NCBI RefSeq assembly: GCF_017299535.1
Contig: NZ_CP071238.1
Coordinates: forward strand, 2,294,001 to 2,358,000
Direction: 5' to 3'
Length of the DNA stretch: 64,000 nucleotides
From: Serratia marcescens subsp. marcescens ATCC 13880
Lineage (GTDB): Bacteria > Pseudomonadota > Gammaproteobacteria > Enterobacterales > Enterobacteriaceae
Under the pieces are notes generated by a model. The model was not told the DNA's origin. It saw only the letters and a program-made list of their open reading frames with translations, and ran no database searches. A program made the translations under genes and the position numbers. Below, piece by piece: positions 17,429 through 26,176 of this stretch; the stretch's first letter is position 1; each line of letters starts with the position of its first letter.

Positions 17429-18703
17429 ATGGCAAGCAGCAACTTGATTAAACAACTGCAAGAGCGGGGCCTCGTTGCCCAGGTTACGGATGAGGAAGCG
17501 TTAGCGGAGCGACTGGCGCAAGGGCCAATTGCACTGTATTGCGGTTTCGATCCGACCGCTGACAGCTTGCATTTGGGCCATCTGGTTCCTCTGTTGTGCC
17601 TGAAGCGCTTCCAACTGGCCGGCCACAAGCCGGTAGCGTTGGTGGGCGGCGCCACTGGCCTCATCGGCGATCCGAGCTTCAAAGCGGCGGAGCGCAAGCT
17701 GAACACCACCGATACGGTGAACGAGTGGGTCGAGAAGATCCGCAAACAGGTTTCCCCGTTCCTCGATTTCGACTGCGGCGGCAACAGCGCTATCGCGGCC
17801 AATAACTACGACTGGTTCGGCGGCATGAACGTGCTGACCTTCCTGCGTGACATCGGCAAGCACTTCTCCGTCAACCAGATGATCAACAAGGAAGCGGTCA
17901 AGCAGCGTCTGAATCGCGACGACTCCGGCATCTCCTTCACCGAGTTCTCTTATAACCTGCTGCAGGGCTACGATTTCTCCGAGCTGTATAACCGCCACCA
18001 GGTGGAGCTGCAGATCGGCGGTTCCGATCAGTGGGGCAACATCACCTCGGGTATCGATCTGACGCGCCGTCAGCACCAGAAGCAGGTGTTCGGCCTGACC
18101 GTGCCGTTGATCACCAAAGCCGACGGCACCAAGTTCGGTAAAACCGAGGGCGGCGCGGTCTGGCTGGCGCCGGAAAAAACCAGCCCGTACAAGTTCTACC
18201 AGTTCTGGATCAATACCGCCGACGCCGACGTCTACCGCTTCCTGAAGTTCTTCACCTTCATGAGCCTGGAAGACATCAACGCGCTGGAAGAAGAAGACAA
18301 GAACAGCGGTAAGGCGCCACGCGCCCAGTACGTGCTGGCGGAAGAAGTGACCGGCATGGTGCACGGTGCGGAAGGCCTGGCGGCCGCCAAGCGCATCACC
18401 CAGAGTCTGTTCTCCGGTGCGCTGCACGACATGACCGAAGCGGACTTCGCCCAACTGGCGCAGGACGGCATGCCGACCATCAAACTGGACCGCGACGCCG
18501 ATCTGCAGCAGGCGCTGGTGAATGCCGAACTGGTGCCGTCACGCGGCCAGGCGCGCACCATGATCGGCTCCAACGCGGTAACCATCAACGGCGAGAAGCA
18601 GTCCGATGCCGAATACCGCTTCAGCGATTCAGACCGTCTGTTCGGCCGCTACACGCTGTTGCGTCGCGGCAAAAAGCATTACTGCCTGGTGGATTGGCAG
18701 TAA
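17429..18703 (+). CDS. tyrS: Tyrosyl-tRNA synthetase
   Basis: TyrRS charges tRNA-Tyr in the cytosol. The 424-aa product equals E. coli TyrS in length. The class I signature is [12 protein letters not shown], the second signature KFGKTEGG; the tyrosine pocket is YCGFDP and [11 protein letters not shown]; a C-terminal S4-like RNA-binding domain ([14 protein letters not shown]) ends the protein. The ATG at 17429 (MASSNLI) gives the family start; an upstream in-frame ATG would add 14 residues. Confidence 0.98.
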   Translation: MASSNLIKQLQERGLVAQVTDEEALAERLAQGPIALYCGFDPTADSLHLGHLVPLLCLKRFQLAGHKPVALVGGATGLIGDPSFKAAERKLNTTDTVNEWVEKIRKQVSPFLDFDCGGNSAIAANNYDWFGGMNVLTFLRDIGKHFSVNQMINKEAVKQRLNRDDSGISFTEFSYNLLQGYDFSELYNRHQVELQIGGSDQWGNITSGIDLTRRQHQKQVFGLTVPLITKADGTKFGKTEGGAVWLAPEKTSPYKFYQFWINTADADVYRFLKFFTFMSLEDINALEEEDKNSGKAPRAQYVLAEEVTGMVHGAEGLAAAKRITQSLFSGALHDMTEADFAQLAQDGMPTIKLDRDADLQQALVNAELVPSRGQARTMIGSNAVTINGEKQSDAEYRFSDSDRLFGRYTLLRRGKKHYCLVDWQ

Positions 18704-18716
18704 GCGAATAATTGGT

Positions 18717-18744
18717 AAGGGGCCCTGGCGGCCCCTTTATTTTT
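18717..18744 (+). terminator. tyrS terminator
   Basis: AAGGGGCC (18717-18724), a 5-nt loop, GGCCCCTT (18730-18737), then TATTTTT. It may attenuate rather than block transcription into pdxY, which starts 41 bp later. Confidence 0.75.
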
Positions 18745-18784
18745 GCGCAGCCGCCCGGCTGTCGTATTCCAAACGAGTTTGTCG

Positions 18785-19645
18785 ATGAAAAACATTCTTT
18801 CTATCCAGTCGCACGTGGTGTTTGGTCACGCCGGCAACAGTGCGGCTGAATTTCCGATGCGCCGCATGGGCGTCAACGTCTGGCCGCTGAACACGGTACA
18901 GTTCTCCAACCATACGCAATACGGCCAGTGGACCGGCTGCGTCATGCCGGCCAATCACCTGACCGAGATCGCGCAGGGCATCGCCAATATCGATCAGCTG
19001 AAGCGCTGTGATGCGGTGTTGAGTGGCTATATCGGTTCGCCGGAGCAGGGCGACCATATTTTGGAGATCGTGCGCCAGGTTAAGCAGGCGAACCCGAATG
19101 CCTGGTATTTCTGCGATCCGGTGATGGGACATCCGGAAAAAGGCTGCATCGTGGCGCCGGGCGTGGCCGAGTTTCACTGTCGCCAGGCGTTGCCGTGCAG
19201 CGACATGATGGCGCCGAACCTGCTGGAGTTGGAGATGCTGAGCCAGATGGCCGTCGCCAACGTGGCCGATGCGGTGCAGGCCGCCCGCGCGCTGATCGCC
19301 AAAGGGCCGCGGCTGGTGCTGGTCAAGCACCTGGCCCGCGCCGGCTATCACGCCGACTGCTTCGAAATGCTGCTGGTGACGGCGGACGAGGCTTGGCACA
19401 TCAGCCGGCCGCTGGTGGACTTCGGCGCGCGTCAACCGGTCGGCGTCGGCGATTTGACCAGCGGTCTGCTGCTGGTGGATCTGCTGAAGGGTGAGGCGCT
19501 GGATAAAGCGCTGGAGCACGTGACCGCCGCCGTGTATGAGGTGATGCTGACGACTCAGGAGATGGGGGAATACGAGCTGCAGGTAGTGGCGGCGCAGGAT
19601 CGGATCGTGCAGCCGCGCAGCGAGTTCAAAGCGGTAAAACTGTAA
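18785..19645 (+). CDS. pdxY: Pyridoxal kinase PdxY
   Basis: A 286-aa ribokinase-superfamily kinase that phosphorylates pyridoxal in B6 salvage. Landmarks are [27 protein letters not shown], the ATP region [14 protein letters not shown] and the C-terminal anion-hole/catalytic motif [11 protein letters not shown]. The ATG at 18785 starts MKNILSI; its ribosome site is weak, so it may depend on tyrS transcription. Confidence 0.96.
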   Translation: MKNILSIQSHVVFGHAGNSAAEFPMRRMGVNVWPLNTVQFSNHTQYGQWTGCVMPANHLTEIAQGIANIDQLKRCDAVLSGYIGSPEQGDHILEIVRQVKQANPNAWYFCDPVMGHPEKGCIVAPGVAEFHCRQALPCSDMMAPNLLELEMLSQMAVANVADAVQAARALIAKGPRLVLVKHLARAGYHADCFEMLLVTADEAWHISRPLVDFGARQPVGVGDLTSGLLLVDLLKGEALDKALEHVTAAVYEVMLTTQEMGEYELQVVAAQDRIVQPRSEFKAVKL

Positions 19646-19653
19646 GTGCAACG

Positions 19654-19678
19654 GGCCCCGGCGATAGCCACCGGGGCC
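19654..19678. terminator. Hairpin between convergent pdxY and gstA
   Basis: GGCCCCGG (19654-19661) and CCGGGGCC (19671-19678) form an 8-bp GC stem. No T-run on either side, so terminator activity is uncertain. Confidence 0.45.
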
Positions 19679-19684
19679 GAATGT

Positions 19685-20290
19685 TTACTTCAATCCTTCG
19701 GCGTTCAGCGCCGCATCCACCGCCGGGCGCGCCGCAACGCGATCGAACCAGGCCGCCAGATGGGCGTGCTTGCGCACGTCAAACTGCAGGGCGAATGCCC
19801 AGCGCAGCACGGTGAACAGGTAGGCGTCAGCCACGCTGAAACGGCTTCCCAACAGGAAGTGCTGCTTCGCCAGCACCGAATCCAGATAGCTGAACTGCTG
19901 CTCCAGCTTGGCGCGCGCGATGGTTTTGTATTCCTCGGGCGTTTTCGGGTTGAACAGCGGGCTGAATCCTTTGTGCAGCTCGGTGGCAATGTAGTTCAGC
20001 CATTCGATCGCGTGGTAGCGCGACAGGGTGCCCGCCGCCGGGATCAGGTTGCGATCCGGCACGCGGTCCGCCAGATATTGCACGATCGCCACGCCTTCGG
20101 TCAGCAGGCTGCCGTCATCCAGCAGCAGCGCCGGGACCTGTCCCTTGGGGTTGATGGCGAGGTAATCGGCGCCGCTCTCGGTTTTCTTCTGCGCCAGATC
20201 GACCTTCTCCGCCGTAAAATCCAGCCCTGCCTCACGCAGCACGATATGCGGGGACAGCGAACAGGCGCCGGCTTTATAGAACAGTTTCAT
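19685..20290 (-). CDS. gstA: Glutathione S-transferase GstA
   Basis: A 201-aa beta-class GST, the same length as E. coli GstA, conjugating glutathione to electrophiles in the cytosol. The thioredoxin-like domain holds the characteristic Cys10 of the beta class ([12 protein letters not shown]) and the cis-Pro and Glu-Gly motifs of the glutathione site ([21 protein letters not shown]). The helical domain contains [15 protein letters not shown] and [20 protein letters not shown] precedes the ATG. In E. coli dtpA is next; here a 10-kb block intervenes. Confidence 0.96.
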   Translation of the reverse strand: MKLFYKAGACSLSPHIVLREAGLDFTAEKVDLAQKKTESGADYLAINPKGQVPALLLDDGSLLTEGVAIVQYLADRVPDRNLIPAAGTLSRYHAIEWLNYIATELHKGFSPLFNPKTPEEYKTIARAKLEQQFSYLDSVLAKQHFLLGSRFSVADAYLFTVLRWAFALQFDVRKHAHLAAWFDRVAARPAVDAALNAEGLK

Positions 20291-20382
20291 CGGAAGCTCC
20301 TTGTTGATGACGAATGACGGGCATGCTTAACCTCTCATCGTAGTCCCGTGGCGCCAAAATTACAGCGGCTTAGCTAACAAAT

Positions 20383-21267
20383 TTAACCGACGATCGCCTC
20401 TGCGGGCTGCAGCTGCGCCAGCGTCGCGGCGATCTGCTGCTGCAGCGCCGGCGGCGCCACCTGCATCGGCGAACGCAATTCGTTGGCGATCAGCCCCTGC
20501 TGGGCCAGCGCCGTCTTGACCGGCGCCGGATTCGGGAAGCTGAACATCTGGTGGATCATCGGCAGCAGCTCATAGAAGTTGCTGCGCGCCGCGGCCAGAT
20601 CGCCGGCGGTGACCTGCTGCACCAACTGGACGAAACGTTCCGGGTGAACATGCGCGGCGGCGGAGATGGCGCCGGTGCCGCCGAGGCACAGCGTGGTGAG
20701 GATCAGATTGTCTTCCCCGGTCATCACATCGATTTCGCCATCGGCGATCAGCGCCATGGTGGCGTCAGGGTTGCCGCCGCAGTCCTTGATGGCGGTGATG
20801 CGCGGATGGCGAGCGAGCCGGCGCAGCGTGGCCAGCTCCATGGCGATGCCGGTGCGCTGCGGAATGTTGTACAGGATCACCGGCACGGCGGAGGCGTCGG
20901 CCAACTGGGTAAAATAGTCGATCAGGCCGCATTGCGAAGGGCGGATGTAGTAAGGCGCCGGGATCAGCACGCCAGCGATGTCGCGCAGCTGAATGGCCTG
21001 CTGCATTTGCAGCGTGGCGGCCATGTTATTGCCGGAAAGGCCCATCACCACCTGGCGTGCAGGCGCCACCTCCAATACGGCGTCGAGCACCGCCAGCTGT
21101 TCTTCTTTGCTCAGCGCAGCGGCTTCACCGGTGGAGCCGCAGACCACCAGACCATCGATGCCGGCGTCGAGCAGGTGCCGCGCCAGGCGTTGCACCGCCG
21201 GCAGGTCGACGGCGTCGTGATTGAAAGGGGTAACCATCGCCACCCAAATACCCGAAAATGAGGCCAT
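20383..21267 (-). CDS. DapA-family aldolase/lyase
   Basis: A 294-aa class I aldolase of the dihydrodipicolinate synthase/N-acetylneuraminate lyase superfamily. Key residues are visible: GSTGEAAALSKEE (the Ser-Thr pair in the pyruvate loop), the catalytic Tyr in VILYNIPQRTG and the Schiff-base Lys in ITAIKDCGGNPD. The Tyr-Asn-x-Pro and Arg pattern is like DapA, but the gene is outside the usual dapA context and the loop reads GST rather than the GTT of canonical DapA, so it is probably a paralogue acting on another keto acid. Nothing adjacent names its pathway. Confidence 0.8.
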   Translation of the reverse strand: MASFSGIWVAMVTPFNHDAVDLPAVQRLARHLLDAGIDGLVVCGSTGEAAALSKEEQLAVLDAVLEVAPARQVVMGLSGNNMAATLQMQQAIQLRDIAGVLIPAPYYIRPSQCGLIDYFTQLADASAVPVILYNIPQRTGIAMELATLRRLARHPRITAIKDCGGNPDATMALIADGEIDVMTGEDNLILTTLCLGGTGAISAAAHVHPERFVQLVQQVTAGDLAAARSNFYELLPMIHQMFSFPNPAPVKTALAQQGLIANELRSPMQVAPPALQQQIAATLAQLQPAEAIVG

Positions 21268-21340
21268 AAAATATTCCTTCTGTGTGACCGACAGAGAAGC
21301 CAGATGAGAAAATTGAAGGCGGGGCGTTGCTTGCCATCCA

Positions 21341-21355
21341 GTCAGCTCATCTGAC
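21341..21355. promoter_or_regulatory. Palindrome upstream of the DapA-family gene
   Basis: GTCAGCTCATCTGAC has perfect 5-bp arms and lies 73 bp before the start of the DapA-family gene. The rest of the 361-bp gap also holds GCAACGC/GCGTTGC arms (about 21425-21457), ATAACATTGTTAT (21542-21554) and a possible 30-codon reading frame. Confidence 0.35.
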
Positions 21356-21501
21356 GGGACAGCGCGCCCCGGTCAAATGAGCGTCTGTTTCTTCGATGTA
21401 ACCGCCGCCAAACCGCCAACGAGCAACGCAGGTGTCATCAGAATATCAGCGTTGCGTGGGTAGGCCATGGCGGTCTCGCGAAAAGGGGAAGTGGGGTGAT
21501 A

Positions 21502-21594
21502 ATGAATATTCTTCATCAGACTGTCAATTTACAACAGATTGATAACATTGTTATTCATGATTCGCCGGTGAGGATGAGTTTGGCTAATAAATAA
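21502..21594 (+). CDS. Possible 30-aa small protein
   Basis: An ATG at 21502 opens a 30-codon frame (MNILHQTVNLQQIDNIV, then a short Arg/Lys-containing end) closed by TAA at 21592-21594. GTGGGGTGATA immediately upstream could serve as ribosome site. It overlaps no other gene. I recognise no homologue, and it may be chance. Confidence 0.25.
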   Translation: MNILHQTVNLQQIDNIVIHDSPVRMSLANK

Positions 21595-21615
21595 AAATCC
21601 CCGCCGCGGCGGGGA
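21593..21615 (-). terminator. Terminator after the DUF3811 gene
   Basis: CCCCGCCGCGGCGGGG (21599-21614) is a perfect palindrome; on the minus strand ATTTTTAT follows. Confidence 0.75.
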
Positions 21616-21628
21616 GGGTTGAGTTGGC

Positions 21629-21892
21629 TCAGCGCGGCGGGCGGGAGCCAATGGTGGCGGACCAACTGAAAGTGTCGCCGCTCGGCCGGTAGCGATTGGC
21701 CTTGCGTTCTGCACGCTCCGCCTTGGCGAGCTTCGCTCTGGCGGCCATGATGCGCGCCACCACTTCATCCTTGACCTTGTGCTGTTCGGCATTGGTCAGC
21801 GGCCTGCCATGGCTTTTACGCGCCTTGTCCAATTCGGTTTTCACTTCCCGCTGTTCGCTTTCCGTCATCTCTTTCAACGTCAACTTTTTCAT
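21629..21892 (-). CDS. DUF3811 family protein (YjbD-like)
   Basis: An 87-aa basic, mostly helical protein. LTLKEMTESEQREVKTELDK, SHGRPLTNAEQHKVKDE and the C-terminal TFSWSA resemble E. coli YjbD. The central Ala/Lys/Arg-rich helix (MAARAKLAKAERAERKA) could be a coiled coil or nucleic-acid contact. Function unknown. A clear terminator follows, so it seems to be its own unit. Confidence 0.75.
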   Translation of the reverse strand: MKKLTLKEMTESEQREVKTELDKARKSHGRPLTNAEQHKVKDEVVARIMAARAKLAKAERAERKANRYRPSGDTFSWSATIGSRPPR

Positions 21893-21987
21893 CTGTGCCG
21901 CCCGTTCGGTGAAGTTGACTTACAGTTTAGCGGCGTTATATGACCGAAAATGTTATGGGCATAACGAAAATGCCCCGTAGGCCGGCA

Positions 21988-22653
21988 TTACACCTCTTCC
22001 AGCAGATCGTCGACAAAGCGCCGCATGCGCTCGGTGCGCTGTTCGGCCATCTGCCGCCCGGCGGCGGTCTGGAAGCCGTCTTGCAGTTTGAACAGCTTGG
22101 TTTCGAAGTGATCCAGGCTGAAACGCTTGTCGTCGTATTGGCGATGTTCAGCCCGCGGGTCGGCGGCGTCGTACAGCGCGCTGCGCATGCGGCCGCCGAT
22201 ATAGAAGCAGCGCGCCACGCCGATAAGGCCGATAGCGTCGAGGCGATCGGCATCCTGCAGGATCTTCGCCTCCAGCGTTTGCGGCGGGATGCCGGCGGAA
22301 AAACTGTGCGCTTCAATGGCGTGAGCCACCGCCGCGATGTCCGCCGGCGCCCATTCCAGCCGGGCCAGCGTCAGCGTGGCTTGCTCCGCCGCCATGCGCG
22401 AGGCCAGATGGCGCTGCGGCGAATTCTTTTCCACCGCGACAGCGTCGTGCAGCAGCACCGCCGCGCAGAGAATGCGCCGGTCGCCGCCTTCCAGCTTGCT
22501 GATCCGACGGCAGTTCTTCCAGACCCGATGCAGGTGCGCCACGTCATGCGAACCGTCGTCCGATTCGAGGGTGAGCGGCAACAGCGTTTGCGCCAGCGTC
22601 TGGTAGGGGGAAAACGGTTGTAACAACTCTTGCGTCAGCGAGGGTAAAGACAC
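21988..22653 (-). CDS. HD-domain phosphohydrolase, YedJ-like
   Basis: A 221-aa predicted metal-dependent phosphohydrolase related to E. coli YedJ. The HD-domain metal ligands are present: SHDVAHLHRVWKN (His), LLHDAVAV (His-Asp) and ILQDADRLDAIG (Asp). A conserved YedJ-type region LDHFETKLFKLQDGF lies near the C-terminus. The GTG at 22653 is chosen because CAGGAG lies 7 bases upstream; a TTG ten codons earlier lacks a site. The substrate is unknown. Confidence 0.8.
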   Translation of the reverse strand: MSLPSLTQELLQPFSPYQTLAQTLLPLTLESDDGSHDVAHLHRVWKNCRRISKLEGGDRRILCAAVLLHDAVAVEKNSPQRHLASRMAAEQATLTLARLEWAPADIAAVAHAIEAHSFSAGIPPQTLEAKILQDADRLDAIGLIGVARCFYIGGRMRSALYDAADPRAEHRQYDDKRFSLDHFETKLFKLQDGFQTAAGRQMAEQRTERMRRFVDDLLEEV

Positions 22654-22885
22654 GTTCAGCTCCTGTTGGGGAAAATCGGTCAATCAGCATAGCCGTGTCG
22701 GATGCCGGGAAAATGACAGAAAAATGGCTATTGTTTACTAAAGTGCAACCCACTATTGTCATAACTGCGGTTTTTGCAGCGAAACAAGCAACCTAGAATA
22801 GCCGCATTCCGCCGTCTCCGCTTGGTGAGAGCCTGTGTCCGCGGGGATGGCCGGAATATCCTCATCAGCCATTTGGAGAAGAGAC

Positions 22886-23278
22886 ATGCCAACCCCTCTT
22901 GAAATAGTGCGCGCAACCTATGAAGGCAGCTCCGAAGAAAACGGCCGTAATCTGCTGGCGGCGCTGGCCCCCGATGCCGAGTGGACCGAAGCCGCCGGTT
23001 TCCCTTACGCCGGTACCTATATCGGCCCGGAGAACATCATCAAGAACGTGCATCAGCGCCTGGGCAGCGAGTGGCAAGGTTACCGCGCCGATGTCGATCA
23101 CTTTTACGACGCCGGCGATAACGTGATCGCTCAGGGTTTTTATCACGGCACCTACCGGGCCACCGGCAAATCCTTCAGCGCCTCTTTTGCGCATATTTAT
23201 ACGCTGCGCGCCGGCAAAATCGTGAAGTTCGTGCAGATCGTCGACAGTGCTAAAGTGCTGGAGGCGATGCAGCCTTAA
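22886..23278 (+). CDS. SnoaL-like / NTF2-fold protein
   Basis: A 130-aa single-domain protein of the SnoaL-like polyketide cyclase/NTF2 superfamily: PTPLEIVRATYEGSSEENG, APDAEWTEAAGFPYAG, FYHGTYRATGKSFSASFAH and the C-terminal GKIVKFVQIVDSAKV. Such proteins bind small hydrophobic ligands or isomerise substrates; no specific role can be read. The ATG at 22886 follows GGAGAAGAGAC. Its last 4 bp overlap the convergent gene at 23275. Confidence 0.75.
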   Translation: MPTPLEIVRATYEGSSEENGRNLLAALAPDAEWTEAAGFPYAGTYIGPENIIKNVHQRLGSEWQGYRADVDHFYDAGDNVIAQGFYHGTYRATGKSFSASFAHIYTLRAGKIVKFVQIVDSAKVLEAMQP

Positions 23279-23544
23279 TCGCCGCTGCGCTTGCCGAATT
23301 TGCGGTCGAACTCGCGCCGGTAACCCCGGGCCTTGTTGCGATCGCGGATCCACAAATAGCCGCACACCAGCGCAACCGCTCCCGAGAAGGTGACGTTGCG
23401 CATATCCCGGTCATACCAAAACACCAACAGCGCATCCAGCGCCGCAATCAGCGCGATCCATTTGTACATATGGGATTGGCGCCGCGTGGCGGCGTTGAGT
23501 CGTTTTAACTGTCTGGCTTCGTCCAACACCGGTTTTTGCTGCAT
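23275..23544 (-). CDS. Small membrane protein, unknown function
   Basis: An 89-aa protein with two predicted transmembrane helices (about 28-44 and 52-66) joined by a short charged loop (WYDRDMRN), and basic N- and C-terminal tails (RDRNKARGYRREFDRKFGKR). I do not recognise a family. It converges on the SnoaL-like gene with a 4-bp overlap. Confidence 0.6.
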   Translation of the reverse strand: MQQKPVLDEARQLKRLNAATRRQSHMYKWIALIAALDALLVFWYDRDMRNVTFSGAVALVCGYLWIRDRNKARGYRREFDRKFGKRSGD

Positions 23545-23820
23545 AGCGTTTCGTTATCGTCAGGCTGTTCACGCTAAATTAGCAGAATTTCCCTCACCGT
23601 CGCAAAGATTAACGCGCGGCGCCATGCGGTTTTCACCGCCCCTGGCACGGCGCAGAAAATTTATGCGCGGGCGCTTGAATTGTCCATCGGGCGTGATAGG
23701 TTATTTATTCGTTATTTTTGCTTTTTTATTCAAAGTTCGCCGTGTCATCAAGCTGCAGCACGGGGCGGTTAACGTGATGGGTTCGACGCATGCGGCGGTT
23801 AACTTCGGCAGGAGGATGTG

Positions 23821-24201
23821 ATGAACGATAAAACGGCACGCCCGCAGGATGTGGTTCAACAACAGCTTGACGCCTATAACGCCCGCGACATCGAGGCTTT
23901 TATGGCCTGCTGGGCGGACGACGCCCAGTATTACGAACATCCAGACACGCTGTTGGCCAGCGGCAAAGCGGCGATCCGTGAACGGCATCTGGTGCGTTTC
24001 CAGGAACCGAGTCTGTATGGCGAACGGATAAAGCGCATGGCGGTAGGCAATATGGTGGTCGATCAGGAGGTGATGACGCGCAATTTCCCTCAGGGGCGCG
24101 GCAAAATGGATGTCATCGCCATCTATGAAGTGGAGCAGGGGCGGATCGCCAAAGCCTGGTTCAAGATCGGCCCCTGCGTGCCGGATGAGGGCGCGCTCTA
24201 G
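23821..24201 (+). CDS. NTF2-like steroid-isomerase-fold protein
   Basis: A 126-aa protein of the SnoaL/NTF2 superfamily, distinct from the one at 22886: VVQQQLDAYNARDIEAFMACW, DDAQYYEHPDTLLASGK and MDVIAIYEVEQGRIAKAWFKIG. GGAGG precedes the ATG at 23821 by 5 bases; a GTG one codon earlier is less likely. TTGAAT (about 23676) and TAGGTT with a 16-bp spacer could be its promoter. Its function is unknown. Confidence 0.7.
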   Translation: MNDKTARPQDVVQQQLDAYNARDIEAFMACWADDAQYYEHPDTLLASGKAAIRERHLVRFQEPSLYGERIKRMAVGNMVVDQEVMTRNFPQGRGKMDVIAIYEVEQGRIAKAWFKIGPCVPDEGAL

Positions 24202-24208
24202 CCGCGCA

Positions 24209-24575
24209 TTATTGCAACGCCATCACCGCCTCTATTTCCACACACACCGCGGGTGAGAACAACGCGCTGACCGCCATCAGTGAACAGGCCGGCAGCGCGC
24301 CATCGAAATAGTCAAACAGCACCGGGCGCACGCCCGCCAGATCGGCGATGTCGGTCAGGAACCAATGCCTTGAGGTTGACGCCTTCGCTGGCGGCAATGG
24401 TGGCCAGCTGTTCGAGGATCTCCTGCGTTTGCTCCGGCGCGCTCAACCCCTGAGCGTCGGTGGCGAAAGCCGTCAATCCGGAAACGTATAAGCGATCGCC
24501 GTGGCGCACCGCATGCACATAGGGGCCGCCCGGCGTCGGCAACTGCGGATAATTCGTGCGTTTTAATGATGTCAT
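24209..24575 (-). pseudogene. Frameshifted Rid (YjgF/UK114) family gene
   Basis: Two frames together encode one Rid-superfamily protein. The first (from ATG 24575) reads through YPQLPTPGGPYVHAVRHGD, LYVSGLTAFATD and EQLATIAASEGVNLKAL; the second continues LTDIADLAGVRPVLFDYFDG and ends VEIEAVMALQ. The switch falls at about 24355-24365, where restoring one base gives the expected ALVFLTDIAD. The usual catalytic Arg near the C-terminal VEI motif also appears to be missing, so this may have been a non-RidA member. It may be a real null allele or a sequencing error. Confidence 0.75.
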
Positions 24576-24753
24576 GGTCAAACCCCGCGCAAGACCGGTT
24601 AATAAAATCGACAAACTTGGTTAGGATACTGAAGAAACGGCGGCCAGGCGCCGCGCACCGATGATATTTGAGAGTATCATCCCTCTTTTTATACGTCGTC
24701 TTCACCCGAATGTGACAGTGCGGCGCAGCTCGGCCACAAGGACGCATGAGACG

Positions 24754-25608
24754 ATGAACCCGATTTTTACTCCCTACCTGCAACGCTGGCAACTGGAACA
24801 GGACGGCAAAGCCTTCGAAACCCACAGCAGTCTGCTGATGCCGGTGCGTTACCGGGGCGAGGCCGCCATGCTGAAGATCGCCCGCGAGCAGGAGGAGCGC
24901 TTCGGCGGCCAGCTCATGTGCTGGTGGCGCGGGGAAGGCGCCGCGCTGGTGCTGGCGTGGCACGACGACGGCATTCTGCTGGAGCGCGCGCAGGGCGAAG
25001 GTTCGTTGGCGCAGTTGGTGCGTGATGGCGACGATGAGCAGGCCACGCAGATCCTGTGTCGGGCGATCGCCGCCTTGCATGCGCCGCGAGAGGCACCGCT
25101 GCCCGAATTGATCCCGCTGCAGGAGTGGTTCAGCTCGCTGTGGCCGGCGGCGCAGGCGCACGGCGGCATGCTGCGCCTCAGCGCCACAACGGCGGCGGAA
25201 TTGCTGAGCAGCCCGCGAGAAGAAAGCGTGCTGCACGGCGACATCCACCATGACAATGTGCTCGACTTCGGCGAACGCGGCTGGCTGGCGATCGACCCCA
25301 AGCGTTTGTACGGCGAACGGGGCTTCGATTACGCCAATATCTTCTGCAATCCCAACTACGGTATCGCCACCGATCCGGCCATTTTCCAGCGCCGCGTGGA
25401 ACAGGTGTGCCGGTTGGCCGGGTTGGAGCGCCGGCGCTTGCTGCAATGGATCCTGGCCTGGTCGGGGCTCTCCGCCGCTTGGTTCATGGAAGACGGGCAG
25501 GCGGCGGATATCGACTTCCGCGTGGCCGAACTGGCGGCGCGCGCGTTGGATATCCCGTTGCCGGACGGCGATTCAGGGTTCATCCTGCCAGTAATCGAGC
25601 GAGGTTGA
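24754..25608 (+). CDS. APH(6)/hydroxyurea phosphotransferase-like kinase
   Basis: A 284-aa aminoglycoside-phosphotransferase-fold kinase. The catalytic loop HGDIHHDNVL is at 161-170 and the metal-binding IDPKRLYGERGFDYANIFCNP at 180-200; an N-lobe Lys (AAMLKIAREQEER) could bind ATP. The loop and IDPK motif fit the family containing streptomycin 6-phosphotransferases and hydroxyurea phosphotransferases. Whether it confers streptomycin resistance cannot be read. The ATG at 24754 starts MNPIFTPYL; its ribosome site is weak. Its last 36 bp overlap the convergent cupin gene. Confidence 0.8.
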   Translation: MNPIFTPYLQRWQLEQDGKAFETHSSLLMPVRYRGEAAMLKIAREQEERFGGQLMCWWRGEGAALVLAWHDDGILLERAQGEGSLAQLVRDGDDEQATQILCRAIAALHAPREAPLPELIPLQEWFSSLWPAAQAHGGMLRLSATTAAELLSSPREESVLHGDIHHDNVLDFGERGWLAIDPKRLYGERGFDYANIFCNPNYGIATDPAIFQRRVEQVCRLAGLERRRLLQWILAWSGLSAAWFMEDGQAADIDFRVAELAARALDIPLPDGDSGFILPVIERG

Positions 25609-26076
25609 AGGGCGCTGCAGGTAGCGCACCTGCTCGCCGTCTGCGCTGCGCGCCATCGCCTGGTATTTGCCGGAATCCGGGTACATCACCAGCTCCGGCT
25701 GTTCGCGCGTGCTGACGGACAGGTACTTCAGCGGCGCATCGGAAGTGTTGATGATCTGGTGCGGGTATTCCGGGCCCGGGGGAATGAAAATGACATCCCC
25801 GCTGACGATCGGCAGCATTTCTCCAGCCACCCGCAGCGTACCGCTGCCTTCCAGAATGATGAACATTTCTTCCTGAGCGTAGTGAAAATGGTAGGGGCAG
25901 GAACGCATGCCCGGCGCCACGCAATCGAAAGAGGCGCCCAGTTTGTCGGCGGCGGTGCCGGTGCCGAGACGGGCGCCGACGCTGTCATACAGCGGCGGCC
26001 GCCGGTCATGTTTCATCTCTACCTGTTCGACATTGCGTATCAGGCGCTGAGCTAACAGCGCGGCTTTCTCAGTCAT
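25573..26076 (-). CDS. Cupin-domain protein
   Basis: A 167-aa single-cupin protein. Motif 1 is CPYHFHYAQEEMFIILEGSG (two His and Glu metal ligands) and motif 2 is FIPPGPEYPHQIINTSD (third His). An N-terminal helix and a C-terminal tail (SADGEQVRYLQRP) flank it. Such proteins may be sugar-binding, isomerase or regulatory; no specific role is evident. The ATG at 26076 follows AAGGAAGCTT, better than a GTG eight codons upstream. It overlaps the convergent kinase gene by 36 bp. Confidence 0.75.
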   Translation of the reverse strand: MTEKAALLAQRLIRNVEQVEMKHDRRPPLYDSVGARLGTGTAADKLGASFDCVAPGMRSCPYHFHYAQEEMFIILEGSGTLRVAGEMLPIVSGDVIFIPPGPEYPHQIINTSDAPLKYLSVSTREQPELVMYPDSGKYQAMARSADGEQVRYLQRPSTSLDYWQDEP

Positions 26077-26176
26077 AAGCTTCCTTGGTGACGGCGTCAC
26101 TTATTAGGTGAATTGACAGTCAGACGACAGAGAAAGTGAAGGCACCACGGCGTCGCTTGTCAATGTAGACCGCCTG

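Noticed and set aside
21501-21522. Fur-like sequence GATAATGAATATTCTTCATC
   Set aside because: Only about 12 of 19 positions agree with a Fur box, and no iron gene is nearby.
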